This document shows positions 34,926 through 43,564 of a stretch of DNA of 64,000 nt, piece after piece. The notes under the pieces were generated by a model. It worked only from the letters and a program-made list of their open reading frames with translations. It was not told where the DNA came from and did not search any database. The stretch covers positions 186,001 to 250,000 of the forward strand of contig NZ_JAMXLV010000020.1 of assembly GCF_024054535.1 (NCBI RefSeq). The letters run 5' to 3'. The first letter of the stretch is position 1. Each line of letters opens with the position of its first letter. A program made the position numbers and the translations under genes. This DNA is from Thermococcus alcaliphilus (GTDB lineage Archaea; Methanobacteriota_B; Thermococci; Thermococcales; Thermococcaceae).

Positions 34926-34965
34926 TATAAATACCCTCCGGAATTTTTTACTACTTTAAGTAGTA
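34926..34965 (-). promoter_or_regulatory. Promoter of the zinc finger gene with inverted repeat
   Basis: The minus strand TATA box is TATTTATAC (34926-34934), about 40 bp before the ATG. Upstream at 34949-34965 is a perfect inverted repeat, TACTACTT, one T, AAGTAGTA. A weaker relative (TACTT, four bases, AAGTA next to TATA) is seen before the M48 protease gene near 6252-6268. Confidence 0.5.
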
Positions 34966-35636
34966 TTTTTGGAGATAATGTGCCTGCTTTATCTCTCAAC
35001 TTTTACTCGAATTTGTTACTATAAAGTAAGTTTATAATATTTACAATATGCTAAAATTTGAAAAATACAAAAATTAAAAATAAATTTATTACTATCATAA
35101 ATATCTTATAACTTAAAATTTAATAAAAGGTGTAAAATTATTATTTTAATGAATTACAAAACACAAATTTTTTACGACTTAAAGTTATATAACTGGGAGT
35201 TTGTGTCTGCATTAAGGCTTTTGCCCTAGAGACATGGTTTCACAATGTGTGGGGAGTTGTTCTTGTATAAGCCGGCATTATCATTAATTTTCCCCTTTAC
35301 AATGACAGGTAGTAATAATTAATAAAAAATATCCTTACTCTGTTGTCGATTATTCCACACATCAAGTCAAAGATATAAGTTACGACAGCTGTAGGAGGAA
35401 TTGTAGATAGACGGGTTACCAAATTTGCTTTTAATTCCCTATGTGCAAACACTCACCGAGAGGATATCCAGTAAAAACAAGACATCTCCTGTGTTATCCT
35501 CAAATTATCCTACAAAAATTAGTACACGAGTTCATCTGAGTGTACATATGTGTATGTTGATTTTGGATATAAGGCATATTATATCCAAAACTCGTGCACA
35601 AAGAAGAACATCAAAAACAAAGAAAAGCGAAAAATT
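34966..35636. other. Very AT-rich intergenic region
   Basis: No credible protein gene is seen over 670 bp. Bases 35041-35100 and 35101-35160 hold only 7 G or C each. A G+C richer island lies at about 35190-35290 (27 of 60 in 35221-35280), preceded by GTTATATAAC at 35184-35193. That could be a promoter for a small RNA starting near 35213, with T-rich sequence at 35284-35297. Inverted repeats in the region are listed separately. Confidence 0.5.
35561..35590. repeat. Perfect 12-bp inverted repeat (hairpin)
   Basis: TTTTGGATATAA (35561-35572), six bases, TTATATCCAAAA (35579-35590). A second, one-mismatch pair lies outside it: GTACACGAG at 35522-35530 and CTCGTGCAC at 35591-35599. It could be a cruciform, a protein site or, in RNA, the end of the leftward transcript, whose gene stops at 35637. 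Confidence 0.6.
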
Positions 35637-35978
35637 TCAAGGCCCTTTATTTTCCCGCAGGGATCTCCAGAGGCCAATCACGAACGCTGGTCCAAGCAGC
35701 AGTATTGGCGTCACTATACTGTTCATGTAAATGTAGAAGGACAACGCCCCTAATCCAAAGGAGACTATGTTCAAGAGGAGTATCATTCTCGCATCTCTCT
35801 TCCTGTCCTTTCTCATTATATCAGAACTTGCCTGCTCTATTGACCAAAAGGCCAGTAGTATGTACCCAAGCGCTGCTGGAAGAGCTAGTATCCTCGATAT
35901 GCCTCCTGAAAACGCTGCTATAAATAGGATAACAAGCGAAGCCCCAGCATAGAAAATAAAACCGAGTATGTCCAACAC
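35637..35978 (-). CDS. Small membrane protein in the AT-rich zone
   Basis: 113 residues from a GTG at 35978, after GAGGTGATAAGAC (a TTG follows at once). Three to four membrane spans: FIFYAGASLVILFIAAFSGG, LALPAALGYILLAFWSIE, MILLLNIVSFGLGALSFYIYM and ILLLGPAFVIGLW, with the basic loop IMRKDRKRDAR. Not recognised. Its coding G+C is much higher than its surroundings. Confidence 0.75.
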   Translation of the reverse strand: MLDILGFIFYAGASLVILFIAAFSGGISRILALPAALGYILLAFWSIEQASSDIMRKDRKRDARMILLLNIVSFGLGALSFYIYMNSIVTPILLLGPAFVIGLWRSLRENKGP

Positions 35979-36432
35979 GTCTTATCACCTCATATTATAA
36001 CACATCAGGAGTTTAAAAGCATATCTAATAGTATACATCAACTCCAAAACAGAAGTGAGTGTCACGAAAAGCTAAATGTATGAGTAGTAAGTTTTATTAT
36101 TTTTGAATTAGGTAAAAATTTGCAAAATTTTACTTTAATAAAATGTAATTTATGTGTAATTTAGTATTTTAAAGTTGTGTTATTCTATATCTTGTCAACT
36201 ATAACACTATTTTAAATTGTATTATATTAAAAATCATCAAAAGTAAAAAATCGAGTCAAAGTTTGAGAGATAACATGAAACGAAGTGGTTTTATATTTAT
36301 AAAACATTTAGATGTTCATCTGAATTGTTTAAACAAAAACGCTTTCTAGATGTTTAAACCAGGATTAGCTCTGATTTAACCCTCATAATAACTAAAAAAT
36401 CTATAAAACTTTGCCATCTATCTCTTGCTCTC
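35979..36432. other. AT-rich intergenic region with palindromes
   Basis: No gene seen. Besides the inverted-repeat arm at 36243-36273 it holds GTTTTATA, TT, TATAAAAC (36288-36305), AGATG, TT, CATCT (36310-36321) and two GTTTAAAC palindromes (36326-36333 and 36351-36358). The start signals for the leftward membrane protein (GAGGTGATAAGAC) are at its left edge. Confidence 0.5.
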
Positions 36433-37668
36433 TCAATCTCTCTTCAAAAACTCGTCAATGGGTCTAGTGAATCGTATTCTTCTCAAGAGCACTGAAGAAG
36501 AGAACCATCTATTACTTCCAAGCTTTGTTTCTTTTTCTAAAAACTCCAAAACTTCATCTAGGCTGTCTGTCTTCAAAACAGGTGGAGAATTAAACATTGC
36601 CCTAACGCTTTCCCTAACAAACCATACACCAACCGGTATCTTAAAGCCGGGATAAATCTCTCTAAGAAGTATCGCGGTGGCTTGTCGTTTTATTCTCTTC
36701 AGATATTCGAGGGTCGCAAGCATACTTGCGTAATAGCAGCCACCTATGCTTGGATAGTTTGTCCTCCCGTGGTAATCCTCGTAGTCCCCTTCGATAACAA
36801 CATTATCCAAACCCGGATTCCAAGTGGAACCGGGCCACCATGCCTCCATCCATTCATAACTCCATTTTGCTGGGTATAAAATAGCAATAAAGAGATTCTC
36901 ATGAACGCGATATCTAAACACAAGGATCTCATTTAGTGGATTGTATTCTTTTATCTCCTTGATGAGCTTTTTACAGAGCATGCTATCTACTGCAGTGATG
37001 CTCCATCTCGTAGGGACGAGTCTTCTCTGTTTTTTAATTCCAAATGCACCGGTGCTGAATATCTTTTGTATATATGAAACAGGTAATCCAGATTCATAAA
37101 GGCTAACAACGGCCTCAAATGCCGGCAAATCTGTATCATCATGGGCCTTCTCCACAGGCCTTGGAATTGAGGGGTTTCCAATGACCTTCATGTTTGCAAG
37201 GGGAGATCGTGGTCCCTGCGGTGGCTCTTGCTCACTGAACGTCATGAAAGGCCTTGGTGGTTTTTTAAGGGCAAGTTCAATATCAACGGGCTTGGAACTC
37301 ATGGCCAAAAGTCTTAACTCCTCGATGAGTCTGTCTTCTGGCTTTTTGACGTTTGCTATTTTGATCCCTGTGATCAAGCTCCAGCGATATTCGAGAATAT
37401 CCTCTACTTTCCTATTAATCCACATCTCAGGAAAATCAAAGACACTCGTATCTCCCACTAAGGGAGGTGTTGCCGGCCCTATTCTCACGTATGGATAACC
37501 AATTCTACCAACAAAGACCGATGGAGGTGTTGAACCTTCAATAACTTTTGAAGAAACAGAGCGCCTAATTCGTAAAGTAGCCCGAGCTCTTGCTATTACG
37601 GGGCAGTATGCAAGGCCGCACCATCCTCGGCCTCTGCACAATATACATAAACTAGGCTCCAGCTTCAT
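36433..37668 (-). CDS. nreA: Archaeal DNA repair protein NreA
   Basis: 411 residues, DUF650/DUF651 family. The N-terminal Cys cluster is CILCRGRGWCGLAYCP. Further family marks are SPPSVFVGRIGYPYVRIGPATPP-like sequence (here TPPSVFVGRIGYPYVRIGP), VQPVEKAHDDTDLPA-like (RPVEKAHDDTDLPAFEAV) and GGCYYASMLATLEYL. NreA acts in repair of crosslink and alkylation damage and in haloarchaea ends in a PCNA-binding QxxLxxFF peptide. Here the C-terminus is TRPIDEFLKRD, with no good PIP box. Confidence 0.9.
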   Translation of the reverse strand: MKLEPSLCILCRGRGWCGLAYCPVIARARATLRIRRSVSSKVIEGSTPPSVFVGRIGYPYVRIGPATPPLVGDTSVFDFPEMWINRKVEDILEYRWSLITGIKIANVKKPEDRLIEELRLLAMSSKPVDIELALKKPPRPFMTFSEQEPPQGPRSPLANMKVIGNPSIPRPVEKAHDDTDLPAFEAVVSLYESGLPVSYIQKIFSTGAFGIKKQRRLVPTRWSITAVDSMLCKKLIKEIKEYNPLNEILVFRYRVHENLFIAILYPAKWSYEWMEAWWPGSTWNPGLDNVVIEGDYEDYHGRTNYPSIGGCYYASMLATLEYLKRIKRQATAILLREIYPGFKIPVGVWFVRESVRAMFNSPPVLKTDSLDEVLEFLEKETKLGSNRWFSSSVLLRRIRFTRPIDEFLKRD

Positions 37669-37753
37669 CCACTAGCTACCCGTATCCACATAGATTCAAA
37701 AGATATAATAAAGGTTATCACCGCTTGTTGCATGAGCATCAGAAACGAGAATA

Positions 37754-37830
37754 TGGAGCCGGGACCGGGATTTGAACCCGGGACCTGCGGATTACGAGTC
37801 CGCCGCCCTACCGAGCTAGGCTACCCCGGC
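37754..37830 (-). tRNA. tRNA-Thr (CGU)
   Basis: The minus strand folds as a tRNA: acceptor GCCGGGG pairs with TCCCGGC, D arm GCTCGGTAGGGC, anticodon stem GCGGA/TCCGC with loop CTCGTAA (anticodon CGT at 37794-37796 in complement), T arm with GGTTCAAATCC. The discriminator is T, as in archaeal tRNA-Thr, and CCA is encoded. 77 nt, no intron. Confidence 0.95.
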
Positions 37831-37871
37831 ACACCCAAGTGTGATGATAAAAGAGAAATTTATAAGCTTTT

Positions 37872-38288
37872 TCATACCAGTTCTCTGCCCGTAGTGGTCA
37901 TGACTAGCTTTCCATGCTTTACCCCTTTCAGGCTAATTAGCCTCTCGGCTATTCTCTTTATCCTGCTGGCTTTTCCCTTAACTACAATGACCTCGAGGCA
38001 ATTGTGCTCATCCATATGAACGTGAAGGCTTGAGATAATTTCATTCACATAATCGTGCTGCATGTCAAGAAGTTCTTTCACCACATCGGCCTCATCATGG
38101 TTGTAAACAATGGTTATAGTTCCAGCAACTTCCTTATCCCCTTCCTCCCACTCGTGTCTAACTATAAAATCCCTCACCAAATCCCTAATAGCCTCACTTC
38201 TGTTAGCGTATCCCTTTTCCTCTATAATGGCATCAAACTTTTCTAGGAGATCTTCCGGCATCGAGACACCAAAACGGATTATCCTCAC
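37872..38288 (-). CDS. nikR: Nickel-responsive regulator NikR
   Basis: 138 residues from a GTG at 38288 after GGTGATTGTA, the same length as Pyrococcus NikR; an upstream frame to 38336 is rejected. The N-terminal ribbon-helix-helix is [40 protein letters not shown]. The ACT-like C-terminal domain has the nickel ligands in [17 protein letters not shown] (His-x-His then Cys) with an earlier His in VYNHDEADV or DMQHDYV. It represses nickel uptake genes. It is divergent from the 685-residue membrane protein, with 86 bp between. Confidence 0.94.
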   Translation of the reverse strand: MRIIRFGVSMPEDLLEKFDAIIEEKGYANRSEAIRDLVRDFIVRHEWEEGDKEVAGTITIVYNHDEADVVKELLDMQHDYVNEIISSLHVHMDEHNCLEVIVVKGKASRIKRIAERLISLKGVKHGKLVMTTTGRELV

Positions 38289-38374
38289 TACAATCACCAC
38301 TGTATTTTTATATCCCAGATATTTAAATTTTGGCAAAAGAAAAGTAGATAAGCATTGAGAGATAATAATAAAAC

Positions 38375-40432
38375 ATGGGGAAAAAATTTGTTGTTGATGC
38401 CAAAAAAATTCTCATTGGACTCTTCTTGGCGTATTTAATCCTCCTTTTCTGGAGCATGAGAGCTGTACAACCTCCTCCACAACAGATCACCCAAAAAGAC
38501 CAAGAGATATATGAAATTGCCTCAAAACTGGGGTTTCTTGATGATGGGAAGTTAAGCGAAGAAGAGAAAGACATAGCAAATAAAATATACCCTCTCTACA
38601 AATACAGGAGTACACTGCTTGATGAAGTGGAGACCGACAACTTAATTCTCCTCGCAAATTTAAGCGAAAGAGTCAGCAGAGTTCTTGAAGAAGTTCCATA
38701 CTCCCTAAGAGATGACATGATTCGTTTTCTTTTTTCAGAAAGCCCCTATACGCTTGAGGAGTTTTCCAAGAAGGTAACAATATTTGAGGATCAGGTAAGC
38801 GAATTCCTTGAAACTTACAACCAGTTGCCACCTAGGATTAGAAACGGCATAGAAAACTCTCAAAATATCTATGCCGCCCGTACGTTGCAGAATTATATTG
38901 CCCTAATAAAAGATCTTCACATGGCCCTCTATGAACTTCCCCCTGACGTGAAAAACGCTATAGACAACATGAATGGAATAATAGATGGATTTGAGCCTTA
39001 TGAGATAGAAGAATTTCTTGAAAGCCTTGGCTCAATAGAGAGCTACCTAATCACCAATCAAACCTTTAGGGAGTGGTTCATAGAAAACTCGGCGAGATTT
39101 GAAATCACCAAGGTAAATCTCAGTTGGGAAGTTTTTCAAAAAGAGCAGAAAAGCGATAAGAAAGCTCCCAAAATATGGGGAACTATAGAAAGTGAAGGGA
39201 AGAAAGTTAAAGTTGCGTTTACAATAAGGGATAATGTGAATCCCCCGAAGGAGCTCGTTATTAAGGTGGGGGAGAGGGAATACAAAGTCAACATTAAAAC
39301 GCAATCCCTTACCTACAGCTCAATAATAGAGTTTCCCCTGGAATGGGGGGAGTATAACATAACGATAAAAGGGAGAGATTATCATGGGAATTCCAATTCA
39401 ATCCGAGTGGAGTTTTCCCACTACCCAGAAATTTTTGAGATAAAATTTGATGGAAGCGGCGAATGGTTTCAGAATGCTCATCCTTACAGCAGGAAAGAGC
39501 TGGAGCACATATGGCGATCGGCAACTACTTACAAACCCCTCCACATATACAAGATCATTTATCCGGATTTGGGGTTTGATAGGTACGGCAAGATTAAGAT
39601 GGGAGAAGCCATGAAATTCTTTTATGAAAGAGCTAAAGAAGACTTCTTCCGATTTTACAACAAACCTTTACCCTTTTACTCCATAACTCCTCTGCATGTA
39701 GCTTATTTCGTAAACAGCTACGTCCACTCCTACGATTTGCCCATAATAAAAACCCTAAGATCAGGCATATGTGGTTACGATGGAGAAACCCAAGTTGTTC
39801 TCATGAACAACTTTTTCATGGACTTCAACCTCAAAGCGTGGGCACTTCAGATCCCGGCAAGCATTAGCGGATGGAAGCTCGATCACTCAGAGATAATAGT
39901 AATATGGGATGTGCCCCTTCTAGTCGGAAGCAACTATAGAGCCCTTTACGTCCTTGGAAAAGACCCTTACATATCAAATGAGAACCTTTTCTATCCATAT
40001 GATCGGGATTGGTTTAGGAGATACTATGACGATACGGTGGAGATGATGGTTCTTGGGATACTTCCTTACAGGCCCGACGTTACTGCAGTGGAGAATTTTT
40101 ACAAGCGCTTTAATATATCTGTAACTCCAGCGTATCCCTACAAAAACCTCATGGAAGAGCTGATTACAGGATATGAGTTCTTTGCCTCCTACGTGACTTT
40201 CAACATAAGCGAGCAATACGTGCAGGGGTTGCTGGAGATGGTAAAGGAGGGGAACTTGAGCGTTTTAGATGAACTTAACAAGCTCGAAGCGGCAAGAGCT
40301 TTATGGTACAGACTGGATGGACACAACCTTTATTATGGTCCAAAATACACCCCAGACTACGTAACAGTAACAAAAGATGGAAAATTCTACTATGTTCACA
40401 AAAACCGCTCTAAAGCTTTTTCCACATCGTAA
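38375..40432 (+). CDS. Membrane-anchored protein with transglutaminase-like motif
   Basis: 685 residues. One N-terminal span ([18 protein letters not shown]) anchors an extracellular body. Residues 40-240 are helical, 255-350 form a beta module with repeats like [17 protein letters not shown], and the last 300 residues contain [20 protein letters not shown] and [18 protein letters not shown] Cys466-His504-Asp512 set would fit a transglutaminase/NlpC-like catalytic triad, though the His-Asp spacing is short. Many aromatic residues suggest glycan or peptide binding. Function unknown. Its 3' end overlaps the convergent flavoprotein gene by 37 bp. Confidence 0.75.
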   Translation: MGKKFVVDAKKILIGLFLAYLILLFWSMRAVQPPPQQITQKDQEIYEIASKLGFLDDGKLSEEEKDIANKIYPLYKYRSTLLDEVETDNLILLANLSERVSRVLEEVPYSLRDDMIRFLFSESPYTLEEFSKKVTIFEDQVSEFLETYNQLPPRIRNGIENSQNIYAARTLQNYIALIKDLHMALYELPPDVKNAIDNMNGIIDGFEPYEIEEFLESLGSIESYLITNQTFREWFIENSARFEITKVNLSWEVFQKEQKSDKKAPKIWGTIESEGKKVKVAFTIRDNVNPPKELVIKVGEREYKVNIKTQSLTYSSIIEFPLEWGEYNITIKGRDYHGNSNSIRVEFSHYPEIFEIKFDGSGEWFQNAHPYSRKELEHIWRSATTYKPLHIYKIIYPDLGFDRYGKIKMGEAMKFFYERAKEDFFRFYNKPLPFYSITPLHVAYFVNSYVHSYDLPIIKTLRSGICGYDGETQVVLMNNFFMDFNLKAWALQIPASISGWKLDHSEIIVIWDVPLLVGSNYRALYVLGKDPYISNENLFYPYDRDWFRRYYDDTVEMMVLGILPYRPDVTAVENFYKRFNISVTPAYPYKNLMEELITGYEFFASYVTFNISEQYVQGLLEMVKEGNLSVLDELNKLEAARALWYRLDGHNLYYGPKYTPDYVTVTKDGKFYYVHKNRSKAFSTS

Positions 40433-40920
40433 GGGTGATCAAGAACTACTACCCCCTCTTTTCTTAACGCTTCGAGATGCTCAAGGTCAATTTTGCGCGG
40501 ATAGATTTTAAAGATCTCCCCGTTAGGGGCTTTGGTTTCCACAACTGGCTTGGAATCTGTTGGGACTAGTATTAACGGCACTCTACTTTTCAAGGCTTGA
40601 GATGCACAGCATGAAAGCAAAGAATCTGCTATGCCTAGTCGTATCTTTGCAACCGTGTTTGAAGTTGCGGGGGATATTACAAAGACGTCAAATTTACCCA
40701 GATTAAAAGCGCCACATGAAGGAAACGAATGTCCCTGTTTGGATTCCCTAACGAGAGGGAAGCTTCCTATTCTTTCGAGAACTCCATACATTCTGGCTAC
40801 CTCTTCTCCAGCCGAGGATAGGAATACTTTGATCTCATGCTTGTCCTTTAATTTTTCTAGTACCTCAATACTTTCCAGAAGCAAGTGCCCAGCCCCACTG
40901 ATTCCCCATGCCACTCTCAC
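40396..40920 (-). CDS. Archaeoflavoprotein (AfpA-like, HFCD family)
   Basis: 174 residues from a GTG at 40920 with GGTGG upstream. Flavoprotein fold: VAWGISGAGHLLLESIEVLEKL, then VISPATSNTVAKIRLGIADSLLSCCASQALKSRVPLILVPTD. The P-A-T-x-N-T motif binds FMN as in PPC decarboxylase and dihydromethanopterin reductase. Archaeoflavoproteins exchange electrons with ferredoxin; the partner is not known here. Confidence 0.85.
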   Translation of the reverse strand: MRVAWGISGAGHLLLESIEVLEKLKDKHEIKVFLSSAGEEVARMYGVLERIGSFPLVRESKQGHSFPSCGAFNLGKFDVFVISPATSNTVAKIRLGIADSLLSCCASQALKSRVPLILVPTDSKPVVETKAPNGEIFKIYPRKIDLEHLEALRKEGVVVLDHPYDVEKALERFL

Positions 40921-40991
40921 AACTCTTCCACCACTTGGATGTTGAGAACAAAGTTTTAAGCATTTTTGCTAAACTTCTCTTGGTGAACAGA

Positions 40992-41438
40992 ATGGAGATT
41001 CCAAACTATGGAAGGATAAGCACACGAACAGTTATATTTGACTTAAATGGAACACTAGGCCTTGAAGGAAAAGTAAGGGAAGAGGTAAAGGAGCTTTTAA
41101 GGAAACTTGGCGAAAAATACGAGATCGTTGTTCTAAGCTCCGATACATTTGGAACTCTGGAAGACGAGTTTAAGGGTATGAAAGTTAAAATAGAAAAGGT
41201 CAAAGATGGCAACGAGAAGCTCCAGAAGGCATTAAAATATGAACCCTACATTGGAGTTGGCAACGGCAATAACGATGTCAGAATGCTTGAGAATGCTGAG
41301 CTTGCCATATGCGTAATAGGAGAAGAAGGAGCCAGCGTCGAGGCATTGCTGGCAAGTGATATAGTAGTCAAGGATATTAAGGATGCTATTAACCTGCTGC
41401 TAAATGAGAAAAGGTTAATAGCAACGCTTAGGGGTTGA
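40992..41438 (+). CDS. HAD-like phosphatase (COG4087 type)
   Basis: 148 residues from the ATG at 40992 behind TTGGTGAACAG; the upstream in-frame ATG at 40908 lies in the divergent gene and is rejected. HAD motif I reads VIFDLNGTLGLEG (Asn in place of the second Asp), motif II VVLSSDTFGTL, and motif IV GVGNGNNDVRMLENAELAICVIG. It resembles the cytoplasmic catalytic part of P-type ATPases, hence 'soluble P-type ATPase-like'. The changed Asp is a family feature. Confidence 0.85.
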   Translation: MEIPNYGRISTRTVIFDLNGTLGLEGKVREEVKELLRKLGEKYEIVVLSSDTFGTLEDEFKGMKVKIEKVKDGNEKLQKALKYEPYIGVGNGNNDVRMLENAELAICVIGEEGASVEALLASDIVVKDIKDAINLLLNEKRLIATLRG

Positions 41439-41499
41439 GGAGTTTAGTTAATTGTACAACAATTCCGGAAAGTTAAAAGGTAATCAGGAGTAGTTAAGA

Positions 41500-41559
41500 G
41501 AGGCGGATGATGAGAAACTCTGGCGGAGTGATGAAGAACCCTATGAGCGCTGACGCTTC
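41500..41559 (+). ncRNA. Box C/D guide sRNA candidate
   Basis: A 60-nt unit has all expected parts in order: 5' stem GAGGCG (41500-41505), box C ATGATGA (41507-41513), box C' GTGATGA (41528-41534), box D CTGA (41550-41553) and 3' stem CGCTTC (41554-41559), which pairs fully with the 5' stem (one G-U). The D guide is the 15 nt 41535-41549; box D' is degenerate. It overlaps the end of nob1 on the other strand by 19 bp, which is common for these genes. Nop5 and fibrillarin, which bind such RNAs, are encoded at 1.7-3.6 kb. Confidence 0.7.
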
Positions 41560-42026
41560 TTTCTCTTCTTTTTTGGAAGTAATCTAACTTTACTCCCGCA
41601 GTCGGGGCATATGTTTTCTGGCGGTTGAGTTTCGAACTTTCTCCCACAGCCAATGCAGACGTAGCGCCATTTTATGACCTTCTTTATTCCACGCTTCAGC
41701 GTTCTAAACTTTAAGCCGAGAAGGGTTGCAATGTTTTGAAGGTTGTAATCATCGGTAAAAATCTCTCCCTTGAGTTCATAAGCTAAGGCCAAGATTTCAA
41801 TATCTGCTTCGCTTAACTCTCCAAGCTCCCCACTCTCTAAAGCTTTCTTCTTAACAGCCTCTATGCTCTCCCTCGAGGGGACGAGAACCTTAACCTTTCC
41901 CGCACTAATCAAGCTTTCAACGAATACCTTGGATTCCGGGTCTTTAATCTCTTCAAGCACCTTTGGGCTTGTAACACCTTCAACATCAACCCCTTGAATG
42001 AATATTGCGGCGTCTATAACAAGCAT
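41541..42026 (-). CDS. nob1: Endoribonuclease Nob1
   Basis: 161 residues. A PIN domain ([12 protein letters not shown] with the first Asp, [15 protein letters not shown] and [14 protein letters not shown] with further acidic residues) is followed by a zinc ribbon, [23 protein letters not shown], and a basic tail [10 protein letters not shown]. Nob1 makes the final cut at the 3' end of 16S rRNA. It is divergent from pxpA, 60 bp apart. Confidence 0.93.
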   Translation of the reverse strand: MLVIDAAIFIQGVDVEGVTSPKVLEEIKDPESKVFVESLISAGKVKVLVPSRESIEAVKKKALESGELGELSEADIEILALAYELKGEIFTDDYNLQNIATLLGLKFRTLKRGIKKVIKWRYVCIGCGRKFETQPPENICPDCGSKVRLLPKKKRKKRQRS

Positions 42027-42086
42027 GGTGTGTAATTGGAGAAAAGGGTTAAAGGGTTATCGCTTTATTATTGGGTGGTGAAAACA

Positions 42087-42854
42087 ATGAGAGTAGACCT
42101 CAACTCTGACCTTGGTGAAAGCTTTGGGAGGTATAAGCTTGGGCTTGATGAGGAAGTAATGAAGTACATAACATCGGCAAACGTTGCATGCGGCTGGCAT
42201 GCTGGTGATCCAATGGTAATGAGAAAAACTGTAACGCTTGCCAAAGAGCTGAACGTCGCTGTTGGGGCACATCCGGGTTATCCAGACTTAATGGGTTTTG
42301 GAAGGAGGTACATGGACATAACGAGGGAGGAGGCAAGGAACTACATTCTCTATCAGGTCGGGGCATTATATGCGTTCGTGAAGGCTGAAGGGCTGGAGCT
42401 CCAGCACGTTAAGCCCCATGGGGCATTTTACAACGCTCTGGTTAAAGACGAAGAGCTTGCAAGAGGAGTTCTAGAAGGAATAGCAGATTTTGACAAGAAG
42501 CTTATTTTCGTTGGGCTCTCAATGTCAAAGCCTTTGGAAATTGCAGAAGAGATGGGGCTAAAAGTAGCCCACGAAGTGTTCGCCGATAGGGCATACAACC
42601 CAGATGGAACCCTCGTCTCAAGAAGAAAGCCGGGGGCAGTTATTCATGATAAAGAGCTTATAGCCGAGAGAGTAATCTCAATGGTCAAAGACGGGGGTGT
42701 TAAAGCTATTAACGGCGAATGGGTGGAGCTCAAAGCGGACACAATCTGCGTTCATGGAGACAATCCTCAAGCTGTTGAGATAACAGCATACATAAGAAAG
42801 CGCCTCGAAGAAGAGGGAGTGAAGGTCGTTCCTATGAGGGAGTTTATTCGGTGA
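42087..42854 (+). CDS. pxpA: 5-oxoprolinase subunit A (LamB/YcsF)
   Basis: 255 residues from the ATG at 42087 after GGTGGTGAAAACA. The family N-terminus [17 protein letters not shown] is followed by [28 protein letters not shown] and [12 protein letters not shown]. With PxpB and PxpC it hydrolyses 5-oxoproline to glutamate with ATP, removing the pyroglutamate that forms spontaneously from glutamine, which is fast at high temperature. First gene of the pxpABC operon. Confidence 0.95.
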   Translation: MRVDLNSDLGESFGRYKLGLDEEVMKYITSANVACGWHAGDPMVMRKTVTLAKELNVAVGAHPGYPDLMGFGRRYMDITREEARNYILYQVGALYAFVKAEGLELQHVKPHGAFYNALVKDEELARGVLEGIADFDKKLIFVGLSMSKPLEIAEEMGLKVAHEVFADRAYNPDGTLVSRRKPGAVIHDKELIAERVISMVKDGGVKAINGEWVELKADTICVHGDNPQAVEITAYIRKRLEEEGVKVVPMREFIR

Positions 42855-42859
42855 TTTCT

Positions 42860-43564
42860 ATGTTTCCAATTTTTAAACCGGCTGGCGATTCAGCCATAGC
42901 AATAATTTTTGGCGATGAAATCGATGAAAATGTTAATAAAAAAGTTCATGCCGTTGCGGAAGCAATTGAAGAAGCAGCTCCAGAGTGGCTCATCGAAGTT
43001 GTGCCAACTTACACAAGCGTTTATATCTACTATGATCCCCTCAAAATCTCATACTCTGAAGTTCTCGAAGCCGTAAAGCCCTTCCTTTCTGCGGAGCCCA
43101 GAGAGGAGGAAAAGAGAATCATCGAGATACCTGTTGCCTATGGAGGAAAATTCGGCCCGGACATAGAGTTCGTTGCGGAGTACAATGGACTAACGGTTGA
43201 GGAAGTCATTGAGATACACTCAAAGCCCCTCTATAGAGTTTATATGCTTGGATTTCTCCCAGGGTTTGCTTATCTTGGCGGGATGGACGAGGGGATTGCA
43301 ACACCAAGGCTTGAGAAGCCGCGCTTAAAAGTTCCAGCCGGGAGTGTGGGCATAGCTGGGAAGCAGACGGGATGGTATGCCATAGAAAGCCCTGGAGGAT
43401 GGCGTTTAATTGGAAGAACACCCTTGAAAACCTTTGATCCTTCTAAAAGCCCGCCAAGTATAGTAAAGGCTGGAGATTACGTTAAGTTTGTGCCTATAAG
43501 TGAAGAAGAGTTCTGGGAGATTTATAAGCAAGAATGGGGCGAGAGCAATGATAGAGCTTGTTAA
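42860..43564 (+). CDS. pxpB: 5-oxoprolinase subunit B (KipI-like)
   Basis: 234 residues from the ATG at 42860; the GTG at 42851 overlaps the site. It has the KipI pattern FKPAGDSAIAIIFGDEI, IPVAYGGKFGPDIEFVAEYNGLTVEEVI, LGFLPGFAYLGGMDEGIATPR and VPAGSVGIAGKQTGWYAIESPGGWRLIGRTPLKTFDP. It overlaps pxpA by frame neighbours and runs 17 bp into pxpC. In Bacillus KipI also inhibits a kinase, but the operon here supports the oxoprolinase role. Confidence 0.94.
   Translation: MFPIFKPAGDSAIAIIFGDEIDENVNKKVHAVAEAIEEAAPEWLIEVVPTYTSVYIYYDPLKISYSEVLEAVKPFLSAEPREEEKRIIEIPVAYGGKFGPDIEFVAEYNGLTVEEVIEIHSKPLYRVYMLGFLPGFAYLGGMDEGIATPRLEKPRLKVPAGSVGIAGKQTGWYAIESPGGWRLIGRTPLKTFDPSKSPPSIVKAGDYVKFVPISEEEFWEIYKQEWGESNDRAC

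Larger units (their letters stand above)
34989..36273. repeat. Imperfect inverted repeat pair bounding the AT-rich zone
   Basis: The arm at 34989-35019 begins TTATCTCTCAACTTTTACTC; the reverse complement of 36243-36273 begins TTATCTCTCAAACTTTGACT. With two one-base gaps about 27 of 31 positions agree, and weaker AT-rich similarity continues inward for some 30 bp. The arms are about 1.25 kb apart and enclose the small membrane protein gene at 35637-35978. No transposase or target duplication was seen. Confidence 0.45.

Noticed and set aside
35425-35923. Overlapping plus-strand frames across the AT-rich zone and the small membrane gene
   Set aside because: Composition is unlike protein, they run antisense to a well-formed membrane protein and have no ribosome site.
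34900-36430. CRISPR array or replication origin in the AT-rich zone
   Set aside because: No regularly spaced direct repeats and none of the Thermococcales CRISPR repeats; no cdc6/orc gene or origin recognition boxes recognised nearby.
37754-37830. tRNA-Thr as an integration site for a mobile element
   Set aside because: No second copy of the tRNA 3' end and no integrase were seen in the window.
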